Positions 1-5,964 of a stretch of DNA of 8,738 nt are shown here, piece by piece (within the stretch, counting starts at the first letter, position 1; each line of letters starts with the position of its first letter). The stretch comes from Pseudolabrys sp. (lineage in GTDB: Bacteria; Pseudomonadota; Alphaproteobacteria; Rhizobiales; Xanthobacteraceae). The position numbers and the translations under genes are program-made. The notes beneath the pieces are model-generated. The model had not been told where the DNA came from. It saw only the letters and a list, made by a program, of their open reading frames with translations, and searched no databases. Location: contig JAHCKF010000125.1 of NCBI GenBank assembly GCA_026125925.1, positions 1 through 8,738 of the forward strand, read 5' to 3'.

Positions 1-1061
1 CGTTTCTCGGCATCCTGCTGTTCGGCTTCAACAAGGTGCCGCCCTGGCTCTATGTGCTGTCGGCCGCGGTCGTCGCTTTCGGCACCATGAGTTCGGCGTT
101 TTGGATCCTGTCTGCCAATAGCTGGATGCAGACGCCCGCGGGCTACGCCATCCAGAACGGCGTCGCCGTTCCGGTCGACTGGCTGAAGGTCATATTCAAT
201 CCCAGCTTCCCCTACCGCTTCGCGCACATGCTCAATGCCGCCTACTTGACCACGGCTTTCGTCGTGCTCGGCGTCGGCGCGCGCTTCCTGCTCGAAAAGC
301 GGCATCTGCGCGAAGGCCGCACCATGCTGCGCATGGGCATCGGCCTTGCCGCCATCCTCGCGCCACTACAGCTCTTCATCGGCGACCAGCACGGGCTCAA
401 CACGCTCGAACATCAGCCGATCAAGGTCGCGGCGATGGAAGGCCACTGGGATGGCTCCAAGCCCGGCGAACTCGTGCTGTTCGCCTGGCCGGACGAAAAG
501 AACGAGACCAACCGTTACTCGATTGCCATTCCCAATGCCGGCTCATTGATCCTGAGGCATTCATGGACGGGGCTCTATCCGGGCCTCAAAAGCGTGCCGC
601 CGGACCAGCGGCCGCCGCTGCTGCCGGTGTTCTTCTCGTTCCGCATCATGGTCGGGCTCGGCTTCTACATGATCGCCGCGGCGCTGTTCGGCGCCTTGCT
701 GTGGTGGCGCGGCACTCTGTTCGAGACGCGCTGGTTCCTGCGCATCGTCGCCAACACGTGGTGGGCGGGCTTCGTCGCGGTGATCGCCGGTTGGGTGGTG
801 ACCGAAAGCGGCCGTCAGCCGTGGCTGATCTACAATGTCATGCGCACTGCCGACGGCGTGTCGCCGGTGCCGGGCGCCACCGTGCTCGGCACGCTGGCGC
901 TGTTCATTGTCGCCTACGGCATCGTGTTCTCGTTCGGCATCTATTACATGAACCGGCTGATCAAACAGGGACCTGACGACGACGGACACGGCGACCACGA
1001 AGCCGGCTTTCTGTCCGGCAACCCCATCGCGGCGGCGCAATCGCCCGGCAGAGAGACCTGA
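1..1061 (+). CDS. cydA: Cytochrome bd (CIO-type) quinol oxidase subunit I, 5' end missing
   Basis: Subunit I of the cytochrome bd quinol oxidase, a membrane enzyme that oxidises quinol and reduces O2 to water; it carries the haems and the quinol site. The frame is open from base 3, so the N-terminus lies left of the window, including the first haem b595 ligand region. Counting from the GTG at 36 as residue 1, His64 (in RFAHML) matches the haem b558 ligand His186 of E. coli CydA, Met205 (in FRIMVG) matches Met393, and Lys130/Glu135 (in KVAAME) match the Q-loop residues Lys252/Glu257. GRQPW lies at 259-263. Only 75 residues separate Lys130 from Met205, against 141 in E. coli, so this is the short Q-loop form typical of cyanide-insensitive oxidases. 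An acidic, His-containing tail follows the last helix. cydB begins 15 bases downstream and is surely co-transcribed. Cyanide resistance itself is not shown by the sequence. Confidence 0.97.
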   Translation, partial: FLGILLFGFNKVPPWLYVLSAAVVAFGTMSSAFWILSANSWMQTPAGYAIQNGVAVPVDWLKVIFNPSFPYRFAHMLNAAYLTTAFVVLGVGARFLLEKRHLREGRTMLRMGIGLAAILAPLQLFIGDQHGLNTLEHQPIKVAAMEGHWDGSKPGELVLFAWPDEKNETNRYSIAIPNAGSLILRHSWTGLYPGLKSVPPDQRPPLLPVFFSFRIMVGLGFYMIAAALFGALLWWRGTLFETRWFLRIVANTWWAGFVAVIAGWVVTESGRQPWLIYNVMRTADGVSPVPGATVLGTLALFIVAYGIVFSFGIYYMNRLIKQGPDDDGHGDHEAGFLSGNPIAAAQSPGRET

Positions 1062-1076
1062 GGAAGGAGACGCGCC
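1062..1076 (+). promoter_or_regulatory. Ribosome binding site of cydB
   Basis: The short cydA-cydB spacer contains AAGGAGA at about 1064-1070, seven bases before the ATG at 1077. This is a strong Shine-Dalgarno match and settles that ATG as the start over the in-frame ATGs at 1086 and 1092. Confidence 0.75.
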
Positions 1077-2087
1077 ATGGAATCCATGGAAATGTATCTC
1101 CCGCTGATCTGGGCGGCGCTGATCGGCGTCGCCGTGGCGCTCTACATCATCCTCGACGGCTTCGATCTCGGCATCGGCATCCTGTTCCCCTTCGCCAAGA
1201 GCGAAACCGAGCGCGACCAGATGATGCGCACCGTCGCGCCGTTCTGGGACGGCAACGAGACCTGGCTGATTCTCGGCGGCGTCGGCCTGTTCGTCGCCTT
1301 CCCGCGCGCTTACGCCGCGATCATGCCGGCTTTGTATCTGCCGGTCATCATCATGCTGGTGTCGCTGGTGTTCCGCGGGGTCGCCTTCGAATTCCGCACC
1401 GTGTCGCACAGCAAGAAAGGCTGGAGTTTCGCCTTCGCGCTCGGCTCGACGCTCGCCACCTTCTCGCAGGGCCTGGTGCTGGGCGGCCTCGTGCAGGGCA
1501 TCAACGTCGTTAACGGCGAATATGCCGGCGGCCCGTTCGACTGGGCAACGCCGTTCACGGTACTTTGCGGTTTGGCGCTGATCGCCGGCTATGCCTTGCT
1601 CGGCACCACCTGGCTGCACATGAAGACAGACGCCGACGTCGCAGCGCGCTCGCAGCGTCAAGCGCGCTACTGCCTGATCGCCGTGCTCGTCTTCATGGCT
1701 GCGGTCAGTCTCTATACGCCGCTCACCGAACCGCGCATCGCGCAGCGCTGGTTCTCGCTGCCGAACTTCTATTTCCTTTGGCCGGTGCCGACGGTCACGG
1801 CACTCGTCGCCTTCGCCTGCTGGATGTGGATCGAGCGCGGCCGCGAAGTGCCGCCGTTCCTCGCCTCGATCACGTTGTTCCTGCTCGGCTACATTGGGCT
1901 GGTGATCTCGAACTTCCCCTACATCGTGCCGCCGTCGCTGACGATCTGGGACACCGCGGCCTCGCCTGGCAGCCAGATCTTCATGCTCATCGGCACGCTG
2001 TTCCTGCTGCCGATGGTGATCGGCTACGTCGTGCTGGTGTATTGGCTATTCCGCGGCAAGGTGCATGCAGGGGAGACGTACCACTAA
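1077..2087 (+). CDS. cydB: Cytochrome bd (CIO-type) quinol oxidase subunit II
   Basis: Subunit II of the bd-type quinol oxidase, the haem-free membrane partner of CydA. The 336 residues are the usual length for the CIO-type branch. The N-terminal signature LDGFDLGIG (26-34) is followed by the conserved WDGNETW at 57-63; Asp58 here aligns with the conserved Asp58 of E. coli CydB, thought to take part in proton delivery. The rest is a succession of hydrophobic helices broken by short loops, ending in a short polar tail. The gene follows cydA after 15 bases behind a good ribosome binding site, so the two form one operon. No cydX-like small gene follows: only nine bases separate its stop from the stop of the convergent glycosyltransferase gene. 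Either the accessory subunit is absent or it is encoded elsewhere. Confidence 0.97.
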   Translation: MESMEMYLPLIWAALIGVAVALYIILDGFDLGIGILFPFAKSETERDQMMRTVAPFWDGNETWLILGGVGLFVAFPRAYAAIMPALYLPVIIMLVSLVFRGVAFEFRTVSHSKKGWSFAFALGSTLATFSQGLVLGGLVQGINVVNGEYAGGPFDWATPFTVLCGLALIAGYALLGTTWLHMKTDADVAARSQRQARYCLIAVLVFMAAVSLYTPLTEPRIAQRWFSLPNFYFLWPVPTVTALVAFACWMWIERGREVPPFLASITLFLLGYIGLVISNFPYIVPPSLTIWDTAASPGSQIFMLIGTLFLLPMVIGYVVLVYWLFRGKVHAGETYH

Positions 2088-2114
2088 CCGCAGGCGTTAC
2101 TGCTGAGCCTGCGG
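2088..2114. terminator. Stem-loop at the convergent cydB / glycosyltransferase ends
   Basis: CCGCAGGC (2088-2095) and GCCTGCGG (2107-2114) form a perfect 8-bp stem around an 11-base loop. The stem begins at the base after the cydB TAA, and the loop holds the stop codon (2097-2099) of the opposing gene. No run of T follows on either strand, so it is not a textbook intrinsic terminator. It may act as an RNA 3'-end stabiliser or a weak bidirectional terminator. Confidence 0.5.
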
Positions 2115-3638
2115 ACGCAGCACCGACCAGCCGATGCGGATCAGGGGCAGCCTGCCCTGCACTGCGCGCGAGAACGAGCGCGGCAATTCGGGCACCAGTG
2201 TCGGAAACTGCGTGCGTAAATCCGCCGGCACGGCGTTGCTGTCCTGCGCCGGCCAGACCAGCACGCCGCCGTGTGTCGCGACGTCATCGACGGTGGCCCA
2301 CGGGCTGCGCTGCGGCGCCCAGGCGAAGAACACATGCGGCCGGCCTTCGGGACCGCTCGGCGCCATCATGGCGATCAATGGCGCGAGCCGCGCGTCGCCG
2401 CTGACATATTTCATCGGCGTGCCGGTGCGGCGCTGGTAACTGTCGGCGAAGAACTGCGCCTCGGCGACGGCCGGCTGCGCGATGCGGTTGTCCTTGGCGA
2501 ACGTCCACGGCACCACGATCAGGCTGAGCACGACGATGACCGGCGGCGCGACCAGCAGCGCCAGCCACGACGACGACACCAGCGCCTCGCGATAGATCAG
2601 CACCCGGTTGCCGGCGGCGAGCACGACGGCAAGGCCAGACATGACGACCAGCGGCGCCAAGGCCGCGAGCGTCGCCAGCGAGCCGAACGACGTCAGCGCC
2701 GCCAGTTGCGGCACGCGCTCGCCCAGCGCCACCAGCGCGACGGCGACAACGGCCGGCGCCAGCGCGAAGAAATAGACGAAGGCGCGCGCCGCCGGCTCGA
2801 CCGGGCTGCGGTCGATCTCCGGCGCGCGCTCGCCGCGGCGGCGCGGGAAGCCGCTGGCGAGGTAAGCGAGCAACAGCAAGCCGAGATGAACCGCGACGAT
2901 GGCGCCGAAAAGCCACAGCGCCGAAGCGCGGCCCGCCGCCTCGTTGAACGCCTCGAACACCAGCGCGTGCGACTTGTAGAGCCAGGCGGCGTGCGGCGCG
3001 ATGACGATTCCCAGCAGCAGGATTGCCAGCCACGGCTCCGGATGCGCGAGCGCGCGGCGGCCGCGCGCCGTCAGCGGCGTGAAAACGATCAGCAGCGCGA
3101 TCAGAACGACGCCGATGTAATGCGTCAGCAGCAACAGGCCAAGATAGACGCCGAGCAGGAACCAGTTGCCGCGCTTTTCCTCGCCCACCGCGCGCCAGTA
3201 ATGCATCAGCGCCAGCGCCCAGAACGGCATCGCCAGCACCGCCGGGCCGAAGTCCGGGCTCGGCACCGTGAAGGCGGCGATGCCGACCATCAGCAGGATG
3301 CCGAGCACGGCATGGCGGGTGCCGACCACCGAGCGGCCGAGCGCGAAAATCGCCCACAAGGTGACGACGATGCAGGCCTGCGACAGCGCGTAGAGGCCGA
3401 GCACGCCGGCGGCGCGGAACGCGATCTCGGCGGCCCAGAACGCGAGCGGCGGCCCGAGATAGCTGCCGAGCAGGAATTCATGACCGATGGCCAGGATCAG
3501 GGGCACGTCGCCCGGCGGCGCCGCGTAGAACACCGCCGGGATCACCGTCCACAACAGCGCCTGCGTCAGCGCTACGGCCCAGAACACCACCTTGGGCCGG
3601 CCGCGCAGGAATTCGATGATCAGGGAGACGTGGTGCAT
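2097..3638 (-). CDS. GT39-type membrane glycosyltransferase (GT-C fold)
   Basis: A 513-residue polytopic membrane protein resembling the family 39 (ArnT/PMT-like) glycosyltransferases, which move a sugar from a polyprenyl-phosphate donor to an acceptor on the outer face of the inner membrane. After a first hydrophobic helix (about 17-38), the first loop contains Asp44 in PPGDVP and Glu54 in GHEF, followed by GPPLAFW at 62-68. This is the acidic loop plus PPL-type arrangement expected of the catalytic region in this family. About ten further hydrophobic segments follow up to residue 400, then a roughly 110-residue polar C-terminal domain without helices. I chose the ATG at 3638 because the frame upstream runs into rnhB and becomes Arg-rich and non-membrane-like. 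It lies 67 bases after rnhB on the same strand, with a hairpin in the gap. The substrate cannot be read from the sequence; lipid A, a cell-surface glycan or hopanoid/lipid modification are all possible. Confidence 0.85.
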   Translation of the reverse strand: MHHVSLIIEFLRGRPKVVFWAVALTQALLWTVIPAVFYAAPPGDVPLILAIGHEFLLGSYLGPPLAFWAAEIAFRAAGVLGLYALSQACIVVTLWAIFALGRSVVGTRHAVLGILLMVGIAAFTVPSPDFGPAVLAMPFWALALMHYWRAVGEEKRGNWFLLGVYLGLLLLTHYIGVVLIALLIVFTPLTARGRRALAHPEPWLAILLLGIVIAPHAAWLYKSHALVFEAFNEAAGRASALWLFGAIVAVHLGLLLLAYLASGFPRRRGERAPEIDRSPVEPAARAFVYFFALAPAVVAVALVALGERVPQLAALTSFGSLATLAALAPLVVMSGLAVVLAAGNRVLIYREALVSSSWLALLVAPPVIVVLSLIVVPWTFAKDNRIAQPAVAEAQFFADSYQRRTGTPMKYVSGDARLAPLIAMMAPSGPEGRPHVFFAWAPQRSPWATVDDVATHGGVLVWPAQDSNAVPADLRTQFPTLVPELPRSFSRAVQGRLPLIRIGWSVLRPQAQQ

Positions 3639-3651
3639 GGCGCTCGTTTTG

Positions 3652-3677
3652 ATCCCTCCCCGAAGACGGAGAGGGAT
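3652..3677. repeat. Small hairpin between rnhB and the GT39 gene
   Basis: ATCCCTCCCC (3652-3661) and GGAGAGGGAT (3668-3677) pair in 9 of 10 positions around the six-base loop GAAGAC. On the minus strand the 3' arm reads GGGGAGGGAT and is the only purine-rich, Shine-Dalgarno-like stretch ahead of the glycosyltransferase ATG at 3638, although its spacing (13-16 bases) is long. The hairpin could end part of the rnhB transcript or mask translation of the next gene. It may also be one copy of a dispersed short palindrome. Confidence 0.55.
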
Positions 3678-3705
3678 AAGCAAGCAAATCAATAAAGAAC
3701 GCCGC

Positions 3706-4476
3706 CTAAAGTGGCAACACGGCTGCCAGCGCCTCCTCCGGCACATCCTCGATGCGCTCGCCCATCGCGGCAAAGCGCGCGGCGACCGGGGCGAAGGACT
3801 TGCGGTGATGCGGCGTCGGGCCGAGCGCCTGCAGCGCGCGGAAATGCTCGGGCACGCTGTAGCCCATGTGACGCTCGAAGCCGTAACCCGGATAGGCTTC
3901 GGCGAGCCGCGTCATGTAGCGATCGCGCGTCACCTTGGCGACGATGGATGCCGCCGCCACCGACAGCACCAGCGCGTCGCCTGAGACCACGGCTTCGCAA
4001 TCGCAGCCGCAATCGATCTTCGTGTTGCCGTCCATGAAGACGAGCTTCGGCCGGATCGGCAGTGCCTTCACGGCGCGCGCCGAGGCCCAGAGCGAGGCGC
4101 GCAGGATATTGTCGCGGTCGATGCGGTCCACGGCACCGAACACCACCGAGACATGCGCGGTGGCGCAGATCTTCTCATAGAGTTTCTCGCGCGCCTCGGC
4201 GTCGAGCTTCTTGGAATCGTTGAGACCGCGCGGAATGCGGTCGGGATCGAGGATGACGGCGGCCGAGACCACCGGACCGGCGAGCGGACCGCGGCCGGCT
4301 TCGTCGCAGCCGGCAACCGGAAAGATGCCGGCCTTCAAGGCGCGGCGCTCGCGCCGGAACGTCGGCTTCAGGATCGGCTCGGCGAGCGCCAGGCGCGCCG
4401 GCGCATCGGGCTTGGCTTTCGCCTTGCCCTTCGCTGCCGTGGCCGATTTCGCCTTTGGCTTTGCTTTCGCCACCAT
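3706..4476 (-). CDS. rnhB: Ribonuclease HII
   Basis: Cytoplasmic endonuclease that cuts the RNA strand of RNA-DNA hybrids and starts removal of single ribonucleotides misincorporated in DNA. The family signature is complete: [12 protein letters not shown] at 56-67 with the metal-binding pair Asp58/Glu59 and the GRG hinge, LNDSKKL at 85-91, FMDGN at 147-151 with the third acid Asp149, and [11 protein letters not shown] at 175-185 ending in Asp185, a likely fourth acid. [12 protein letters not shown] (195-206) and the HHRKSF block (223-228) follow. The catalytic domain is preceded by about 50 residues not found in short bacterial forms, the first 26 rich in Lys, Ala and Pro, which looks like a disordered nucleic-acid-binding tail. 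No clear Shine-Dalgarno precedes the ATG, so a later start cannot be fully excluded. It lies between the radical SAM gene and the glycosyltransferase gene on the same strand. Confidence 0.97.
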   Translation of the reverse strand: MVAKAKPKAKSATAAKGKAKAKPDAPARLALAEPILKPTFRRERRALKAGIFPVAGCDEAGRGPLAGPVVSAAVILDPDRIPRGLNDSKKLDAEAREKLYEKICATAHVSVVFGAVDRIDRDNILRASLWASARAVKALPIRPKLVFMDGNTKIDCGCDCEAVVSGDALVLSVAAASIVAKVTRDRYMTRLAEAYPGYGFERHMGYSVPEHFRALQALGPTPHHRKSFAPVAARFAAMGERIEDVPEEALAAVLPL

Positions 4477-4487
4477 GGCCGAACGGT

Positions 4488-4505
4488 TACGCCCGATCAG
4501 GCGTA
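4488..4505. repeat. Inverted repeat in the rnhB leader
   Basis: TACGCC (4488-4493) and GGCGTA (4500-4505) form a perfect 6-bp inverted repeat around CGATCA, ending 11 bases before the rnhB start codon. It occupies the place where a ribosome binding site would be expected, and none is visible there. It could be a leader RNA hairpin or a protein site; chance is also possible for arms this short. Confidence 0.35.
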
Positions 4506-4550
4506 GCTTTCAACCCTATTCGGGTGGCGCGGTGAAAAACGGGGATTGGC

Positions 4551-4605
4551 AAGAGCTGTCATTCCGGGACGGCCCGAAGGGCCGGGCCCGGAATGACAGG
4601 CTCTT
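4551..4605. repeat. REP-like palindrome after the radical SAM gene
   Basis: A 55-base fold-back. AAGAGC (4551-4556) pairs with GCTCTT (4600-4605); TGTCATTCCGGG (4557-4568) pairs perfectly with CCCGGAATGACA (4587-4598), with one bulged base at 4599; inside, CGGCCC (4570-4575) pairs with GGGCCG (4579-4584). The TGTCATTCCGGG...CCCGGAATGACA pattern is one I recognise as a recurrent intergenic palindrome of Bradyrhizobium-type genomes. It begins one base past the radical SAM stop codon (4607-4609). On the minus strand a TTTTT run lies 13 bases beyond it, so it may double as a terminator separating that gene from rnhB. Confidence 0.8.
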
Positions 4606-4606
4606 C

Positions 4607-5809
4607 CTAAAACAAACTCATCTGCGCGCTTTCCGGCACCGGATGCTTGAAGTGCTCGGTGGTTAGCTGGCGCTTGGTCTCGTTGAGACCGAGCTTCTCG
4701 CAGGCGAGCTCGAAGCGGCGGCCGATCAGCCAGGCATAAGGCCCCTTGCCTTTCATGCGCGCGCCCCACTCCGAGTCGTAATCCTTGCCGCCGCGCATCT
4801 CGCGCACCAGTTTGAACACGTGACCGGCGCGGTCCGGATAATTCGCTTCCAGCCACTCGCGGAACAGGTCTCGCACCTCGAGCGGCAGCCGCAGCATGAC
4901 GTAGCCGGCTTCCTTGACGCCGGCGGCGGCGGCGGCATCGAGGATACGCTCGATCTCCGAATCGTTGAGCGCCGGGATGATCGGCGCGACCATGACCGTC
5001 GCCGGCACGCCGGCCTGCGCCAGTTGCCGCAAGGCCTCGAGCCGCTTCATCGGCGCGGAGGCGCGGGGCTCCATCTTGCGCGCCAGTTCCGGGTCGAGCG
5101 TCGTCACCGACAGCGCCACCTTGGCGAGGTTACGCTCGGCCATCCGGGCCAAAATATCGAGATCGCGAGTGACCAGCGCCGATTTGGTGACGATACCGAC
5201 CGGATGCCCGGCCTTGTCGAGCGTTTCAAGAATGCGCCGCATCACCTTATAACGGCGCTCGATGGGCTGATAAGGATCGGTGTTGGTGCCGATGGCGATG
5301 GTGCGTGGCGAATAATTCGCGGCACCGAGTTCCTTCTCCAGCAGCGCGGCAGCGTCCGGCTTGACGAACAGCTTGGATTCGAAGTCCAGCCCCGGCGACA
5401 GGCCAAGATAGGCATGCGTCGGCCGGGCGAAACAGTAGACGCAGCCGTGCTCGCAGCCGCGATACGGATTGATCGAGCGGTCGAAACCGATGTCCGGCGA
5501 CTGGTTGCGGGTGATGATCTTGCGGGTCTGATCGACCTGCACCGTGGTCTTGAACGGCGGCAGGTCCTCAAGGGAACGCCAGCCGTCGTCGAAGGCGATG
5601 CGCGCATGCGGCTCGAAGCGCCCCGAAGCGTTCGACTGCGCGCCGCGGCCTTTGCGGCGCTCGTGATCGACGACAACGCCGAGCAGGCCGGTCAGATCAT
5701 CAACGCGAACGCCCGCCGGCGCGGAGGGCAGCTCCGTTACGGGATCGGGAATGGCGTTCCGATCGGTCGTCGCCGGCGGGCGTTTGAAGGCTGCATTGGA
5801 GTGAGCCAT
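4607..5809 (-). CDS. PA0069-family (SplB-like) radical SAM protein
   Basis: A 400-residue radical S-adenosylmethionine enzyme of the PA0069 family, which belongs to the broad group grouped with spore photoproduct lyase (SplB, 'DNA repair photolyase'). The [4Fe-4S] cluster motif is CxxxCxxC at Cys119, Cys123 and Cys126, preceded by NPYRGCEHG. GTNTDPYQPIE (174-184) is a family hallmark in the SAM/substrate region. Only one other cysteine, Cys370, is present, so no obvious counterpart of the SplB hydrogen-donor cysteine is seen. The N-terminal 90 residues are polar and variable. The last five residues are QMSLF, a close match to the sliding-clamp binding consensus. The ATG at 5809 lies 24 bases from a perfect LexA box and suits the family length. 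A large palindrome follows the stop. The reaction is unknown; action on DNA and SOS control are inferences from the box, the clamp-like tail and the SplB relation. Confidence 0.95.
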   Translation of the reverse strand: MAHSNAAFKRPPATTDRNAIPDPVTELPSAPAGVRVDDLTGLLGVVVDHERRKGRGAQSNASGRFEPHARIAFDDGWRSLEDLPPFKTTVQVDQTRKIITRNQSPDIGFDRSINPYRGCEHGCVYCFARPTHAYLGLSPGLDFESKLFVKPDAAALLEKELGAANYSPRTIAIGTNTDPYQPIERRYKVMRRILETLDKAGHPVGIVTKSALVTRDLDILARMAERNLAKVALSVTTLDPELARKMEPRASAPMKRLEALRQLAQAGVPATVMVAPIIPALNDSEIERILDAAAAAGVKEAGYVMLRLPLEVRDLFREWLEANYPDRAGHVFKLVREMRGGKDYDSEWGARMKGKGPYAWLIGRRFELACEKLGLNETKRQLTTEHFKHPVPESAQMSLF

Positions 5810-5833
5810 GGCTCTTACCTAGTGGCGAAATGT

Positions 5834-5848
5834 GAACATAACAAGAAC
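5834..5848. promoter_or_regulatory. LexA (SOS) box upstream of the radical SAM gene
   Basis: GAAC-ATAACAA-GAAC is a perfect direct repeat with a seven-base spacer (GTTC-N7-GTTC on the minus strand), the LexA operator form known from Alphaproteobacteria. It ends 24 bases before the radical SAM start codon at 5809 and 116 bases before the opposite GT2-like gene. It overlaps the predicted -10 and spacer of the leftward promoter, where a bound repressor would block transcription. The surrounding AT-rich bases fit known sites. LexA itself is not encoded in the window. Confidence 0.75.
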
Positions 5849-5862
5849 ATTCTACAAAGAAA
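5835..5862 (-). promoter_or_regulatory. Candidate sigma70-type promoter of the radical SAM gene
   Basis: On the minus strand TTTCTT (5857-5862) and TATGTT (5835-5840) are 16 bases apart and could serve as -35 and -10 elements. They lie in the only AT-rich patch near the gene and predict a transcript start near 5828, giving a leader of about 19 bases. The -35 match is poor, so the exact boxes are uncertain. A purine-rich AGGTAAGAG close to the ATG may serve as the ribosome binding site. Confidence 0.35.
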
Positions 5863-5964
5863 CCACTGAACCGCTGAGCCGCCCGGGATGTCGTGGGGCG
5901 GGTTACCGTCCGCACATGATGTGGTAGCAACCGTAGCTAGAGGGGTTCAGTTCCACCGGGGTCC

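Larger units (their letters stand above)
5810..5964. other. Divergent intergenic region (radical SAM gene / GT2-like gene)
   Basis: This 155-base space is the largest in the window and separates two outward-facing genes. The left half is AT-rich and holds the LexA box and leftward promoter. The right half is GC-rich with a small odd palindrome CACATgATGTG (5913-5923) inside weak flanking complementarity (GGTT at 5901, AACC ending at 5932). I see no clear rightward promoter and only a weak ribosome binding site for the GT2-like gene. No coding frame in it looks real. Confidence 0.6.

Noticed and set aside
561..1661. Open frame of 366 codons on the - strand across cydA and cydB
   Set aside because: It is antisense to two certain genes and crosses their boundary. 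The composition is Arg/Glu/His-rich and low in information.
2088..2096. Possible cydX/cbdX small subunit gene after cydB
   Set aside because: Only nine bases separate cydB from the convergent gene, and no small hydrophobic frame starts near the cydB end on the + strand.
2271..3695. Open frame of 474 codons on the + strand, antisense to the GT39 gene
   Set aside because: Its product is dominated by Arg, Gln, His and Asp with no recognisable motif, while the opposite frame encodes a clear polytopic membrane protein. It is a by-product of GC-rich codon usage.
3639..3773. N-terminal extension of the GT39 protein by 45 residues to an ATG at 3773
   Set aside because: It would overlap rnhB by 68 bases, crosses the hairpin, and adds an Arg/Cys-rich stretch before the normal first membrane helix. 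The ATG at 3638 fits the family better.
4820..5869. Open frame of 349 codons on the + strand, antisense to the radical SAM gene
   Set aside because: The radical SAM frame has the CxxxCxxC cluster and family motifs; the antisense product shows none and is Arg-rich.
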